A DNA stretch of 64,000 nucleotides from Candidatus Thalassarchaeum sp. (GCA_022449345.1 JAKURL010000005.1:1-64000); one strand, 5' to 3'; shown: positions 26,162-35,029, numbered from the stretch's first letter. Numbers and translations are program-made. The notes: a model not told the origin generated them from the letters alone.

Positions 26162-27013
26162 GTGTACTTCCCAGGGCTTTGGACCGCGAAACAGATTGTA
26201 TTGGATCTGAGGCGAGTTTTTGGTAGCAAGCCATCAGAGCCGGTCTTTGTCATTACACATCACAAAGTTGCTACTGTACTAATTCGAAAAGTGATGATGG
26301 AAGTTTCCGAAAAAATTGGTTGGAGATATAGTAGCACTATGGGTGTTGCAACAAACATCCCAAGCAAAACCGACTTGTTGCACGTTATCCACGGAACGGT
26401 TTCGGACAGTTTTTTCCAATCTAGGAATAAGGGGGTGAGAATAATTCGCGATCCAAGAGATGTGATTGTTTCTGGTTACTTATATCATCAAAGATGCTCT
26501 GAAAAATGGTGTGTTAATTCTGATTTTTCGGACCCCAGTCGCCCATTTCCTCAAGTCCCTTGGCCTCTGGTTGGTGCAGACTTAGCAGCCAAGGAAGAGT
26601 TTGTGTCTCGTTTAGATGGGTTATCGTATCAAGAGAAAATTAGTTCACTGAGCAAAGCTGAGGGGCTAATCTTCGAAATGGATGGTTTTGCCAAGATTAC
26701 TATTGATGAAATGATTCGTTGGAAAGATAATGACTACGTATTGACTATCAAAATGGAGGATTTGGTCGAAGATTATGATAGTGTGTTTGAGAAGATTTTT
26801 CGGTGGATGGGTATAGGTGAGGAGGATATTGATAATTGTCTAAAAATTGCAATTACTCACGATATGAATAGGATGGGTGAGGACTTAATCGCATCGAATC
26901 CGCATATTTCTACAGGTGAATTGCGTAAATGGAAAGATTTTTTCTCGCCAGAAGTTGAAGAGGCTTACCAAAAAAGGTTTGGTGAGGCCCACAAAGAATT
27001 GGGGTATGGTTGA
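26162..27013 (+). CDS. PAPS-dependent sulfotransferase, second of two
   Basis: 283 residues. FVITHHKVATVLIRKVMM near residues 30-47 matches the 5'-PSB loop of a divergent class (HHKVATVLIRKV rather than PKxGTTW), and RIIRDPRDVIVSGYLYH near 95-111 is the 3'-PB motif. GTG start: an in-frame TAA lies immediately before it, so no longer frame exists. Codons are clearly AT-richer than in neighbours (for example the GATTTTTTC stretch near 26936), suggesting separate or recent acquisition. Only distantly similar to the first sulfotransferase, so it likely has a different acceptor. Confidence 0.82.
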   Translation: MYFPGLWTAKQIVLDLRRVFGSKPSEPVFVITHHKVATVLIRKVMMEVSEKIGWRYSSTMGVATNIPSKTDLLHVIHGTVSDSFFQSRNKGVRIIRDPRDVIVSGYLYHQRCSEKWCVNSDFSDPSRPFPQVPWPLVGADLAAKEEFVSRLDGLSYQEKISSLSKAEGLIFEMDGFAKITIDEMIRWKDNDYVLTIKMEDLVEDYDSVFEKIFRWMGIGEEDIDNCLKIAITHDMNRMGEDLIASNPHISTGELRKWKDFFSPEVEEAYQKRFGEAHKELGYG

Positions 27014-27015
27014 TT

Positions 27016-27282
27016 TTACTCTTCTTCATTACGTGGGCGCGGCGCTGAAAAATCGTGTGTGTCTCGAAAGTGAGCAATTACCCGCGGTGCCGTCGAATTC
27101 AAGGGATTGATTTCAGATAATGAGGTGATAATTACGAAGCGGCGGGGCGTACCGTGGCGACTGCCGAAGTTCGAGTAAATTCGGTGTCTCGCCTCTTCTT
27201 CATCTTTAGCAACAAGGTCGAGGGTGTAATTTTGCTCGGTCTTTCCGGAGCGGAATGTACCAATGGCTCGGTATGCCTTCAT
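27016..27282 (-). CDS. rplX: Archaeal ribosomal protein LX (L18a/eL20 family)
   Basis: 88 residues starting MKAYRAIGTFRSGKTEQNYT, with AKDEEEARHRIYSNFGSRHG then RRFVIITSLSEI: the beta-alpha-beta fold and the SxxGSRH segment of ribosomal protein LX, homologue of eukaryotic L18a. Part of the large subunit. The C-terminus runs about 25 residues past the usual end with an Arg/Glu tail. ATG at 27282. Convergent with the second sulfotransferase (2 bases between stops). Confidence 0.9.
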   Translation of the reverse strand: MKAYRAIGTFRSGKTEQNYTLDLVAKDEEEARHRIYSNFGSRHGTPRRFVIITSLSEINPLNSTAPRVIAHFRDTHDFSAPRPRNEEE

Positions 27283-27344
27283 GGCCTTCGCGACCTGAGT
27301 TTGTGTTTTAACCCAAACGGAGGTCTAATGATCGTATGTTGCAA

Positions 27345-28829
27345 CTATACTTCATTGTAAATTGGAGACTCGTCAAGATACATTGTTAGATTGAATAGCC
27401 ACCACGATATCAGATCAAATGATTCTACGAGATTTTGCACTCCCGTTCCATTGTCGGTGATCATCATATCTACCATTGTCTGCAGTGTGTCACATGCTGC
27501 GTGGTAGCAGTCGGAGCCACCAGTCAGCGAGCCGAAATCCATTGATACGACTCCGAGTTGGTCGGCAATTCTCTCGTAATCACTACGGCCTCTTTGAGAT
27601 TCGTGAACTGAAATCGAAAGGCGCTTCTGTTCACTTGAATCTACATCCTTCATTGAGGCGTAGCCTTCGGTGTTGTAGATGTCGCGGCCTAAACGCAATG
27701 CTGCGGCTATGTCGTTATTGTTCGAACCTATCCACTCAGCCAATCGAACCATAGGCCACTGCTCATTGATTAGGTTGTCCGTTTCTGGAATTATATCTAC
27801 AACTAATGTGTAGTATCCCGGCCAGTTTGTACCGACAGCGTCTGCGTTCAGATAGTTGGAAAGTGTGACGTCAACAGGGAGGTTTTCAATCCACATATCT
27901 ACCCCATCATAGCCATTTTCTTCATTGGACCAAAAACAAGCAACGATTGTTCGCCGATGATCGAATTGTGCCAAGCCTCGTGCGGCTTCTAGGACTAAGG
28001 CAACACCTGCGCCATTATCGTGGGCGCCTATATGGGCGCCTCCACCGGGTGGGCTTCCTGGTTCTGCAATATCTAAGTGGGCGCCAAGAACAAGCCACTC
28101 ATCTGGAAATTCGGTGCCTGTTTTGTAGCCGCATACATTCACTGCATAAGAGAAGTCTGAAATCCAATATCGATGGATTTGTGAATCATAACCCATCCCT
28201 TCTAGTTCTGATTGCATGAAATCTACAGCTCTCATGTAGGTGGGATCGTATATGGTGAAAGGCCCCCACCTGTCATTGTATCCTGAGTCTGGGTCGGAGA
28301 AGATTTCCAACCACTGGTAAACATTCAATCCTGAGATTAATCCTGTGCTGTGTCTGGCACCGGATTCATTCGTATGTGCCTCATCAATTTCTCTCAAAGT
28401 AGGGTGCTCAATGTAGGTGTAGGGTGAGTCTAGAAATTCATTCGAGGAGAACCATTCAGACCAACTAAAATTCGTCTCGCGCATAGCCCATACTTGGCGC
28501 CCATATTGACCTAGTAGGAAATAGGTTGAGTTGAGATTTGATGGAGTCATAATCTGAATTGTTTGGGCTCCTGGTGCGTCGAAATCGATTGTTGTTCCGT
28601 TAACAAATTGGTTGGTCTCGGGTTGATAAATTAGGTAGGGGATATGGATGCTCATCGGGATAGATGCAGTAAGAGTAACGTCCTGTAATTGGGCGCCTAC
28701 TAAGATATCTGGTGATATGTTTAGTTCGCCTTCAGGAATTAACGCAGATTCTTGGTCTGGTGAAAAGCAACCCATCGTTGGAGAAAGTAACACGATGATT
28801 GTAAGATACGCCGCTACTGTGCGGGACAT
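27345..28829 (-). CDS. Secreted M28-family zinc peptidase lipoprotein
   Basis: 494 residues. The signal peptide ends SPTMGC (Cys 21), giving a lipid anchor. The peptidase domain in the second half has LGAHLDI (first zinc His and Asp), GAHDNGAG (bridging Asp), FWSNEENG (Glu base and ligand), and a late SDCYHAACDT segment with the last His. M28 enzymes are aminopeptidases or carboxypeptidases, so it likely trims peptides produced by the other exported proteases here. Residues 30-230 form an N-terminal region with no recognised domain. ATG at 28829. Confidence 0.87.
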   Translation of the reverse strand: MSRTVAAYLTIIVLLSPTMGCFSPDQESALIPEGELNISPDILVGAQLQDVTLTASIPMSIHIPYLIYQPETNQFVNGTTIDFDAPGAQTIQIMTPSNLNSTYFLLGQYGRQVWAMRETNFSWSEWFSSNEFLDSPYTYIEHPTLREIDEAHTNESGARHSTGLISGLNVYQWLEIFSDPDSGYNDRWGPFTIYDPTYMRAVDFMQSELEGMGYDSQIHRYWISDFSYAVNVCGYKTGTEFPDEWLVLGAHLDIAEPGSPPGGGAHIGAHDNGAGVALVLEAARGLAQFDHRRTIVACFWSNEENGYDGVDMWIENLPVDVTLSNYLNADAVGTNWPGYYTLVVDIIPETDNLINEQWPMVRLAEWIGSNNNDIAAALRLGRDIYNTEGYASMKDVDSSEQKRLSISVHESQRGRSDYERIADQLGVVSMDFGSLTGGSDCYHAACDTLQTMVDMMITDNGTGVQNLVESFDLISWWLFNLTMYLDESPIYNEV

Positions 28830-28977
28830 TGTGACGGAGGAGTGGTTTGGGGTATTTCACTTCAAAGGGGTAAAAAATTCCATCTCGCGAGGAATAAAGC
28901 AGATTGGAAGTTAGAGGTCGGTGAGATAATTTCCTCAAAATTGAAGTGCGTCGTGGGTGCGATTCTCCTCGGTTGTT

Positions 28978-29466
28978 GTGGCGGCAGAAGAAGTCGGCGT
29001 CAATGAGGCGGCGGATTCAGATCCGATGAAGAAGGAGGAATTGCTCGCCCAACTCAACACCTTTCCAAAGGATCGATTAATAGAAGAAGTAGTATCGATG
29101 TGGGAAGAATTGGGTGAATTAGAACGGGATTTGGCGATGGCTAGACAACGTGCGCGCGCCCTTGATGGGGAGTTGGTTAATGTTCGCTCAAGATCGGGGG
29201 GACGAGCCAATTTAGCCGAGTTGGAGGAACGGTTTCGGGTTGCTGAAGCTCGTAGAAGTCAGTTAGAAACTATGCTAGCTAACGAGCAGGGACGACGGAA
29301 AGATTTGGAAGAGGTTGTTGGTGAAGGGAGAATTGACGAGTTGCGGAGAGAGAATGCTGCATTGATTCGTCGTGAAGAAGAACATATGCTACTAATCCTT
29401 GATATGGAGTCTAAAATTGATAAATTGATGGAAATAATTACTGAGTTGCAAAATCAAGAAGGATAG
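28978..29466 (+). CDS. Coiled-coil protein, unknown
   Basis: About 160 residues, nearly all helix with long heptads (LEERFRVAEARRSQLETML, IDELRRENAALIRREEEHML). No membrane segment or enzyme motif. Start uncertain: GTG at 28957 or 28978, or the only early ATG at 29026 (MKKEELLAQL). The residues between (VAAEEVGVNEAADSDP) look coding, so 28978 is given. It is divergent from the M28 peptidase and convergent with GGGP synthase. A structural or scaffold role is possible. Confidence 0.55.
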   Translation: MAAEEVGVNEAADSDPMKKEELLAQLNTFPKDRLIEEVVSMWEELGELERDLAMARQRARALDGELVNVRSRSGGRANLAELEERFRVAEARRSQLETMLANEQGRRKDLEEVVGEGRIDELRRENAALIRREEEHMLLILDMESKIDKLMEIITELQNQEG

Positions 29467-29474
29467 TTGTGGTT

Positions 29475-30287
29475 TCATGAGTTCATTTTTGTAATGAATT
29501 CTGTCAGCACTCTTTGTAGCTCGTCTGCATCATCAAAAGATTCTGTTAGATTTCCAGTTATTATCCAATCAGCACCTGCTTGTACTGCCTTACGAGCAGT
29601 TTCACCATCACGAATCCCCCCGCCGACAACTAAGGTTAGATTGCAGGCTGATCGGGCGGCCTGAATCAGTTCGGCACTAACTGGGGTATCTGCTCCGCTG
29701 CCGGCCTCAAGGTAGAGGAGATTGAATCCATAGGATTGTGCTGTCATCGCATAGGCTGAGGCGCGATCTGTTTGGTCTTCTTCCAGAAGGTTGGCTTGGC
29801 CGACCTCTCCAACTCGTCCTCCAGGGGCACAAACGACGTATCCCATCGGCAGAGTTTCTACCCCTGCCTCACGAATGTATGGTGCACCTGCCAGCTGTTC
29901 TTCGATGAGGAATTTTGGGGTTGTACTATTCATCAACATCATGAATGTGATACCATCTGCAGCTGGAGATAGGGCTGCGGCTCCTGCTGGGAAAAGTACG
30001 ATAGGTATGCTCCAGGATTCTTCATCAAGTCCGGAATCTTGACTGGATGCCCATGTTACTAATTCCAAGGCTTCCTTAATTGCGACTACAGTGTTGTGGA
30101 CATTTTTCATATCAGTGCCTGTGGAGCCGCCAACTAGAACCATACTAGAACCGGCAGACACCGCCGCCATGCAACGTTTTGCTGCAGTCTCTGGTGTCTG
30201 ATCTGCGGGGTCGATGAGGATGGCGTGTCGAGCTTTTCCACTAGTGTTGGTGACGTAGTGCAAGGTTGGCCCTGGCTCTCCGACCAT
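29475..30287 (-). CDS. (S)-3-O-geranylgeranylglyceryl phosphate synthase
   Basis: 270 residues, PcrB-type TIM barrel. AILIDPADQTPETA, GGSTGTD, VLFPAGAAALSPAAD, YLEAGSGA and VGGGIRDGETARKAVQAGADWIITGN are the phosphate- and prenyl-binding motifs of GGGP synthase. It joins geranylgeranyl diphosphate to sn-glycerol-1-phosphate, making the first ether bond of archaeal lipids. ATG at 30287. It follows the Rossmann-like gene by 32 bases on the same strand and is probably co-transcribed with it and the ferredoxin. The strongest single archaeal marker in the window. Confidence 0.93.
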   Translation of the reverse strand: MVGEPGPTLHYVTNTSGKARHAILIDPADQTPETAAKRCMAAVSAGSSMVLVGGSTGTDMKNVHNTVVAIKEALELVTWASSQDSGLDEESWSIPIVLFPAGAAALSPAADGITFMMLMNSTTPKFLIEEQLAGAPYIREAGVETLPMGYVVCAPGGRVGEVGQANLLEEDQTDRASAYAMTAQSYGFNLLYLEAGSGADTPVSAELIQAARSACNLTLVVGGGIRDGETARKAVQAGADWIITGNLTESFDDADELQRVLTEFITKMNS

Positions 30288-30319
30288 GTCCTTGCGTGGC
30301 GATTTACTGTCTAAGTGTT

Positions 30320-30973
30320 TCAGATGGTATGGGCCTTACTGACGGTTGCTGCGAGTGAAAGCCCAAGATTCACTTCTTCTTTCAGCGATTTTCGGGGGTC
30401 TTCACCCTCCCATTCCATCAATTGCAACCACTTACCTTCGGCTTGAGGAGGTTTGTCATCGGCGGGCCACCAAATTTCGATTAGTCCGTCGGGGCGATGG
30501 CCTTCATAATCAGATCCTGTTAACTCTTCGTTGTGAACTCCACCACACCAGCGACCTAGGTTCTCATTATTTGGTGCCGAGATGATTTGCTCAACTACTA
30601 GTGTAGAGCCTGTAGAATATCCTGCGCCGGATAGATGCAATAACTCTCCTGATTCTGATTGAGTTTGATTTGTTGTGGTTCGTAAATGGAGATTTGCGCC
30701 ACGCTCTACAAGTTTTGTCGCCATGGCCTTTTCCAACCAAGAACGTCGTACTGCGGTGTTGTTTTTGGTTGGGTTTTGAGAGCCTAGCCGACTAATCCAA
30801 TTAGATGGAATGGTTTCGGAAAATGGTTCTTTGATTAGGCCGGGAAGTTCACCTATTAGGCCAGCTTCAGCCTTTTCTGAAATTAGATGGATTTCTGTGT
30901 CTAAATTTTGGTCTAAGATGGTGTGGCTACAAACTAAATGGGCTAAGTCTAGGCCAAGAATTGCAATTTTCAA
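30320..30973 (-). CDS. Rossmann-like protein of the ferredoxin-GGGPS operon, unknown
   Basis: 217 residues. The N-terminus MKIAILGLDLAHLVCSHT has a beta-strand and turn like a dinucleotide-binding fold but lacks a full GxGxxG; EIHLISEKAEAGLIGE fits the second strand with an acid. The remainder (AMATKLVERGANLHLRT, TLVVEQIISA) resembles flavoprotein oxidoreductases, such as the geranylgeranyl reductase superfamily, only weakly. The TTG start overlaps the ferredoxin stop as TTGA. Best guess is a redox partner of the ferredoxin in lipid synthesis; confidence in that is low. Confidence 0.6.
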   Translation of the reverse strand: MKIAILGLDLAHLVCSHTILDQNLDTEIHLISEKAEAGLIGELPGLIKEPFSETIPSNWISRLGSQNPTKNNTAVRRSWLEKAMATKLVERGANLHLRTTTNQTQSESGELLHLSGAGYSTGSTLVVEQIISAPNNENLGRWCGGVHNEELTGSDYEGHRPDGLIEIWWPADDKPPQAEGKWLQLMEWEGEDPRKSLKEEVNLGLSLAATVSKAHTI

Positions 30974-31182
30974 TTATCATTCACTCCAATCTCTTCGAAG
31001 AATAATGCGTGTACGGGGCATGCAGGGATGCAAAGCTCACAATGAGTGCAGGTTGGTTCGTCGATAATCACTAAGAGGTCTGACAGATCTAACGCATCAA
31101 CTGGACAAAGGGCAACGCAGGCGGCACACCCAAAGCACCGGCTCTCGTCAAGTGAGAGGATTTCCCCTGGACGCCTCGCCAT
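30970..31182 (-). CDS. Two-cluster (2x[4Fe-4S]) ferredoxin
   Basis: 70 residues from the ATG at 31182. Cys at 16, 19, 22 and 26, and again at 45, 48, 51 and 55, give two CxxCxxCxxxCP motifs. A low-potential electron carrier. A GTG at 31218 would add 12 residues. It overlaps the next gene by 4 bases and leads the operon that ends in GGGP synthase; archaeal geranylgeranyl reductases are known to take electrons from ferredoxin, which would fit, though this is inference. Confidence 0.9.
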   Translation of the reverse strand: MARRPGEILSLDESRCFGCAACVALCPVDALDLSDLLVIIDEPTCTHCELCIPACPVHALFFEEIGVNDN

Positions 31183-31237
31183 CAGTTCTTGCAGGTGGTG
31201 TTTACTTCTCAAACCCACCCCAACCCCTTCGTTTCTT

Positions 31238-31414
31238 TTGGAATTATTTCTTGACTTGGAAGATGCGATAGAATCTTTGTTTCTAACTCAATTAGCGATA
31301 TTCATTGAGTCTATACCGCTGCCAGCCAATAGCCATTGGGGCATTTCTCCTCAAGCCGATTTAGCCCCACCACAACTAGAGTGGAAACGAGGGGGGTCCC
31401 CCCCCAAACGGTAG
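31238..31414 (+). CDS. Possible small protein upstream of the beta-CASP gene
   Basis: A TTG-initiated frame of 58 residues: a helical first half (FLDLEDAIESLFLTQLAIFI) and a Pro-rich, Arg/Lys-rich end. The frame looks protein-like and ends 34 bases before the beta-CASP start, but TTG start and small size leave it doubtful. Its last codons lie in the run of six G and eight C at 31391-31405. Confidence 0.25.
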   Translation: MELFLDLEDAIESLFLTQLAIFIESIPLPANSHWGISPQADLAPPQLEWKRGGSPPKR

Positions 31415-31448
31415 CGAAGTTGATGTGGAAAGAATATCTCGACTCAAT

Positions 31449-32756
31449 ATGGTCCTCTATTCACCCGGCCGGACAACATCTTACCCAGATCACCCAGTCA
31501 AGGAAGGAATCAGACTACACTTCCTCGGTGGTGGAAACGAAGTTGGTAATGTTGGTTGCGTGCTTGAAGACAAGACAGGAACCAGACTCCTGATCGATTA
31601 CGGATTAGCCCCGACAAGACCCCCCAAATACCCATCAGAATGCCCCCCAATAGACCACGCAATAATCACCCACTCACATATCGATCATATTGGAATGGCA
31701 CCTTGGTTAGTCGGCCATCACCAAACAACTCTTCACGGAACCGAACTTACAGCTGCAGTTTCAGAAATGATGTGGCGAGACACCTACAAAGTTTCCAACA
31801 TAGAAGGCTACCCTCTTCCATGGGATTTGAGAGATCTGGACGTAGCTCTCGATGCTTGGCAGACCCATAATTTTGGAGAATGGTTCGATATAGGAGAATG
31901 GAGATTAAGATTTCATCGCGCTGGCCATATTCCTGGTGCGGCCATGATCGAAATTGAAACCCCAGAACTTCGCTTACTTTGGGGTGGTGATATGGACACG
32001 CGTAATAGTCCCAACGTTGGAGGAGCCAAACCAGTAAGTTGTGACATACTCTGCATTGAGTCCACCTACGGCGGTCGTGAACACCCCAATCGTGTAGAAG
32101 AAGAAGCCCGCTTTGTAGCGCGCGTTAAGGAAATCGTTAGTAGAGGAGGGGTGGCACTTGTTCCAGCGTTTGCCTCGGGTAGATGTCAGGACATTCTTCG
32201 TATTCTGCATGACGCAGCACCACATCTCGAGGTCCACTTCGACGGTATGGGTACGCGCATTACCCAACATTGGATGAACAACCCACAATATATTCACGAG
32301 CCAAACGGACTAGAGAAGATGTGGCGTTGGGCAAGAAAAATTAGAAGCAAATCAGACCGCAAGAAAGCTCTCAATTCAGACGTAATCGTGACTACCAGCG
32401 GAATGTTGGATGGAGGCCCAGCAATATGGTATCTCAATCGTCTAAGGCACGACCCAGCAAATGCAATTCTCCTCACTGGATATCAAGCAGAAGGCTCAGG
32501 AGGTAGGAGCCTTTTAGATAACAGAAAGCTACCAATTTTTGGGAATATAACACCAATTGAACTAGATGTAGATCAATTCCAATTATCTAATCATGCAGGC
32601 CATTCAGAACTCGAATCCTACGTGCGCGCGTGCGGGCCTAGACATGTGGTCTTCTTTCACGGCGATGTGGAAGCAAGACAGGCAATTGGCGCCGAATTCA
32701 CACAAGAACCGAAACCCTCATTTCCACTGAATGGAACCCCTTTAGAACTCAAATAA
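31449..32756 (+). CDS. Beta-CASP metallo-beta-lactamase-fold ribonuclease (aCPSF2/RNase J group)
   Basis: About 435 residues. LHFLGGGNEVGNVGC starts the fold; THSHIDHIG is the HxHxDH zinc motif; GHIPGA and GGDMDTRNS carry further ligands; ESTYGGREHP opens the beta-CASP insertion; LVPAFASGRCQDIL, TTSGMLDGGPA and SNHAGHSELE are beta-CASP motifs A to C. No N-terminal KH domains, so it belongs to the short archaeal group with exo- or endonuclease roles in RNA processing. ATG at 31449 preferred over a GTG at 31425. Upstream is a 230-base region with only a doubtful small frame. Confidence 0.88.
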   Translation: MVLYSPGRTTSYPDHPVKEGIRLHFLGGGNEVGNVGCVLEDKTGTRLLIDYGLAPTRPPKYPSECPPIDHAIITHSHIDHIGMAPWLVGHHQTTLHGTELTAAVSEMMWRDTYKVSNIEGYPLPWDLRDLDVALDAWQTHNFGEWFDIGEWRLRFHRAGHIPGAAMIEIETPELRLLWGGDMDTRNSPNVGGAKPVSCDILCIESTYGGREHPNRVEEEARFVARVKEIVSRGGVALVPAFASGRCQDILRILHDAAPHLEVHFDGMGTRITQHWMNNPQYIHEPNGLEKMWRWARKIRSKSDRKKALNSDVIVTTSGMLDGGPAIWYLNRLRHDPANAILLTGYQAEGSGGRSLLDNRKLPIFGNITPIELDVDQFQLSNHAGHSELESYVRACGPRHVVFFHGDVEARQAIGAEFTQEPKPSFPLNGTPLELK

Positions 32757-32762
32757 TTCTGA

Positions 32763-32770
32763 TTTATATA
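32763..32770 (+). promoter_or_regulatory. Candidate TATA box for the purine permease
   Basis: TTTATATA, about 45 bases before the ATG at 32816 and 78 before the ATG at 32849. Transcription would start near 32795, leaving a short leader. Sequence-based guess. Confidence 0.4.
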
Positions 32771-32848
32771 GTATTTATCATAAGCCGACTGCCTTCTTCC
32801 CGTGCCACGTAGCCTATGCGCTACACTAATGGAAAGACAGGTGAAAAA

Positions 32849-34420
32849 ATGGAAGCACTAGACAAACAATTTGGAATTACCGACGCTGGAAGCACGGTAG
32901 AGGGAGAAATACGCGCAGGAATTACAACATTCATGACGATGGCGTATATTTTGTTGGTTAACCCAGCAATGCTCTCTGGAACAGGACTCGGATTTGACGA
33001 AGCACTGTTCGCTACTGCAATTGCGGCCTTCGTTGGATGCACAGTTATGGGGTTATGGGCGAACTTACCGTTCGCCTTAGCGCCAGGAATGGGCCTAAAC
33101 GCCTACTTCACTTTTGGAGTAGTCATAGGTATGGGAATCGCTTGGGAAGTGGCTCTTGCAGCAGTACTTGTTGAAGGAATTATATTCATGGTAATATCAA
33201 TTCCTCAAGTCGGCTGGAGAACCAAAATGATCAATGCAATTCCTACTGATTTGAAGATCGCCACAGGAGCTGGTATTGGAATGTTCCTAGCAATAATCGG
33301 TTTGGAAGAGACGGGATTAGTAGTCAATAACGCTGTAACTCTAGTCGACCTACCAGCCACGGGAATGTGGGAGTACGACTCTGGTGAATTGATTGCAATA
33401 GTTGGTCTAATTGCAATGGCCGGTATGATGGCCCGAGGAATGAAGGGCGCAATCATATGGGGAATCATTGGAATGTCAATTTACGGTTGGGCAGTTGGGG
33501 CCACAGACCCTTACAACATGCTCGGCAACGCTGACCCTCTAATCTTCTACTTAGACGCAGAAGGCAACCCAGTAGACGTCTTAGCAATGGCATCATACAT
33601 GTGTGAGGGTGGTTCTTGTTACTACGCTAATACAGATGTAATAGTTGCAGTAAACGTACCTGCCGGATGGGGTGCTGGTGAAGCAGCGGCCCCTGCTTTG
33701 GGTGATATCATCACTACAGACGCACTAACTGCAACCGGAGCACTATTTGCTTCTGCAGAGGCACTAATGGATGTAGGAGAAACAGGCGGAACCCCATGGG
33801 GAGACTTCCTCCTTGTGATGATCACGTTCCTATTCGTCGATATCTTCGACACCGCAGGCACACTATACTCAGTGGGCCGTGCAGCAGGATATGTTGACGA
33901 GAACGACGAGCTACAGAACTCAGATGAAGCCTTCATGTCAGACGCCGCAGCAACAATTGTAGGTGCACTATGTGGTACTAGCACAACAACCACTTACATC
34001 GAATCCGCCGCGGGTGTAGAAGAGGGTGGAAAGACAGGACTAACCGCAGTAACAGTCGGTGTTCTGATGCTTTCCGGCTTGTTCCTATCTGGCTTGTTCA
34101 AGGCGATTCCACAATTCGCAATGGCGACCGCACTAATTGTAGTGGGCTCACTAATGATGAAGCAAGTAGCAGACATCAACTGGAATGATTTGGAAATCGC
34201 AGTACCAGCGTTCTTGACAATGGTCCTAATGCCATTTACCTTCTCGATTGCAGACGGTATTGCGTGGGGTGTAATATCCTACGTAGCCATCCAAATCATC
34301 GTTGGAAAGGGCAGGGATGTAAACATGGTAATGTGGACAATCTTTGCACTAATGTCGATGTTCTACCTCGGCCCAGGAAACGAGACCACCTTCGAGTGGA
34401 TTCTCGGCAACCTAAACTGA
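32849..34420 (+). CDS. NCS2-family purine (adenine/guanine/hypoxanthine) permease, AzgA type
   Basis: About 523 residues, 12 or more hydrophobic segments. EGEIRAGITTFMTMAYILLVNPAML near the start, MGLNAYFTF, ATGAGIGMFLAIIGL, DIFDTAGTLYSVGRAAG and GTSTTTTYIESAAGVEEGG+KTGL are AzgA/PbuG signatures (the TTTY-ESxxG segment binds purines). It imports purine bases. The ATG at 32849 is chosen to fit the family N-terminus; one at 32816 is also possible. Followed by apt after 66 bases, making a purine-salvage pair. It has an extra acidic loop with Cys residues (around residue 250) not usual for the family. Confidence 0.92.
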   Translation: MEALDKQFGITDAGSTVEGEIRAGITTFMTMAYILLVNPAMLSGTGLGFDEALFATAIAAFVGCTVMGLWANLPFALAPGMGLNAYFTFGVVIGMGIAWEVALAAVLVEGIIFMVISIPQVGWRTKMINAIPTDLKIATGAGIGMFLAIIGLEETGLVVNNAVTLVDLPATGMWEYDSGELIAIVGLIAMAGMMARGMKGAIIWGIIGMSIYGWAVGATDPYNMLGNADPLIFYLDAEGNPVDVLAMASYMCEGGSCYYANTDVIVAVNVPAGWGAGEAAAPALGDIITTDALTATGALFASAEALMDVGETGGTPWGDFLLVMITFLFVDIFDTAGTLYSVGRAAGYVDENDELQNSDEAFMSDAAATIVGALCGTSTTTTYIESAAGVEEGGKTGLTAVTVGVLMLSGLFLSGLFKAIPQFAMATALIVVGSLMMKQVADINWNDLEIAVPAFLTMVLMPFTFSIADGIAWGVISYVAIQIIVGKGRDVNMVMWTIFALMSMFYLGPGNETTFEWILGNLN

Positions 34421-34486
34421 GTGTAATAACGTAACAAACACTCCTTGGAGAAATCCAAAGAGCACGCGCACTTTGAGGCGAATAGC

Positions 34487-35029
34487 ATGTCGAATGATAT
34501 GACGCAAAAGTTGAGGGACGCCGTTCGGACGGTACCGGACTTTCCCATTGAGGGAATCATGTTCCGGGACATCACACCTGTCCTGTCCGACGGCACCCTC
34601 CTCTCTGCTACAACGGATCTTTTCATCGAGAGAATGAATGAGGCCGGATGGAAGCCCGAAGCAATAATCGGTCCTGAAGCCCGTGGCTTCATCTTCGGGG
34701 CGTTACTTGCGGCGGAATTAGGAATCTCATTTGTCCCCGTTCGTAAACCAGGAAAACTCCCAGCCTCAAAAATGAGAGTTGAATATTCGCTTGAGTATGG
34801 AAGCAACTCCCTTGAAATGCACGAAGACGCGCTAAAGCCCGGTGAAAGAGCAGTAATCGTAGACGATCTTCTGGCAACCGGAGGAACAGTAAATGCCTGC
34901 GCACAACTTTGCAGACAAGCAGGCGCAGAGATAGTAGGGGCACTATTTTTGATTGAATTAGATGGCTTAGATGGAGCTGCGGTGATTTCACCAATACCTA
35001 GCATTTCACTGTTGAAATTCCCTGCTTAA
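34487..35029 (+). CDS. apt: Adenine phosphoribosyltransferase
   Basis: About 180 residues, type I PRTase. FPIEGIMFRDITPVL, IIGPEARGFIFG, FVPVRKPGKLP and VIVDDLLATGGT (PRPP-binding loop) match Apt. It makes AMP from adenine and PRPP. ATG at 34487 chosen, a TTG at 34445 being the only longer option. Lies just downstream of the purine permease on the same strand: uptake followed by capture. Confidence 0.93.
   Translation: MSNDMTQKLRDAVRTVPDFPIEGIMFRDITPVLSDGTLLSATTDLFIERMNEAGWKPEAIIGPEARGFIFGALLAAELGISFVPVRKPGKLPASKMRVEYSLEYGSNSLEMHEDALKPGERAVIVDDLLATGGTVNACAQLCRQAGAEIVGALFLIELDGLDGAAVISPIPSISLLKFPA

Noticed and set aside
31391-31405. A run of six G, a T and eight C
   Set aside because: A perfect palindrome on paper, but a one-base loop gives only a weak hairpin; probably a low-complexity patch. 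Also a possible sequencing-error site.
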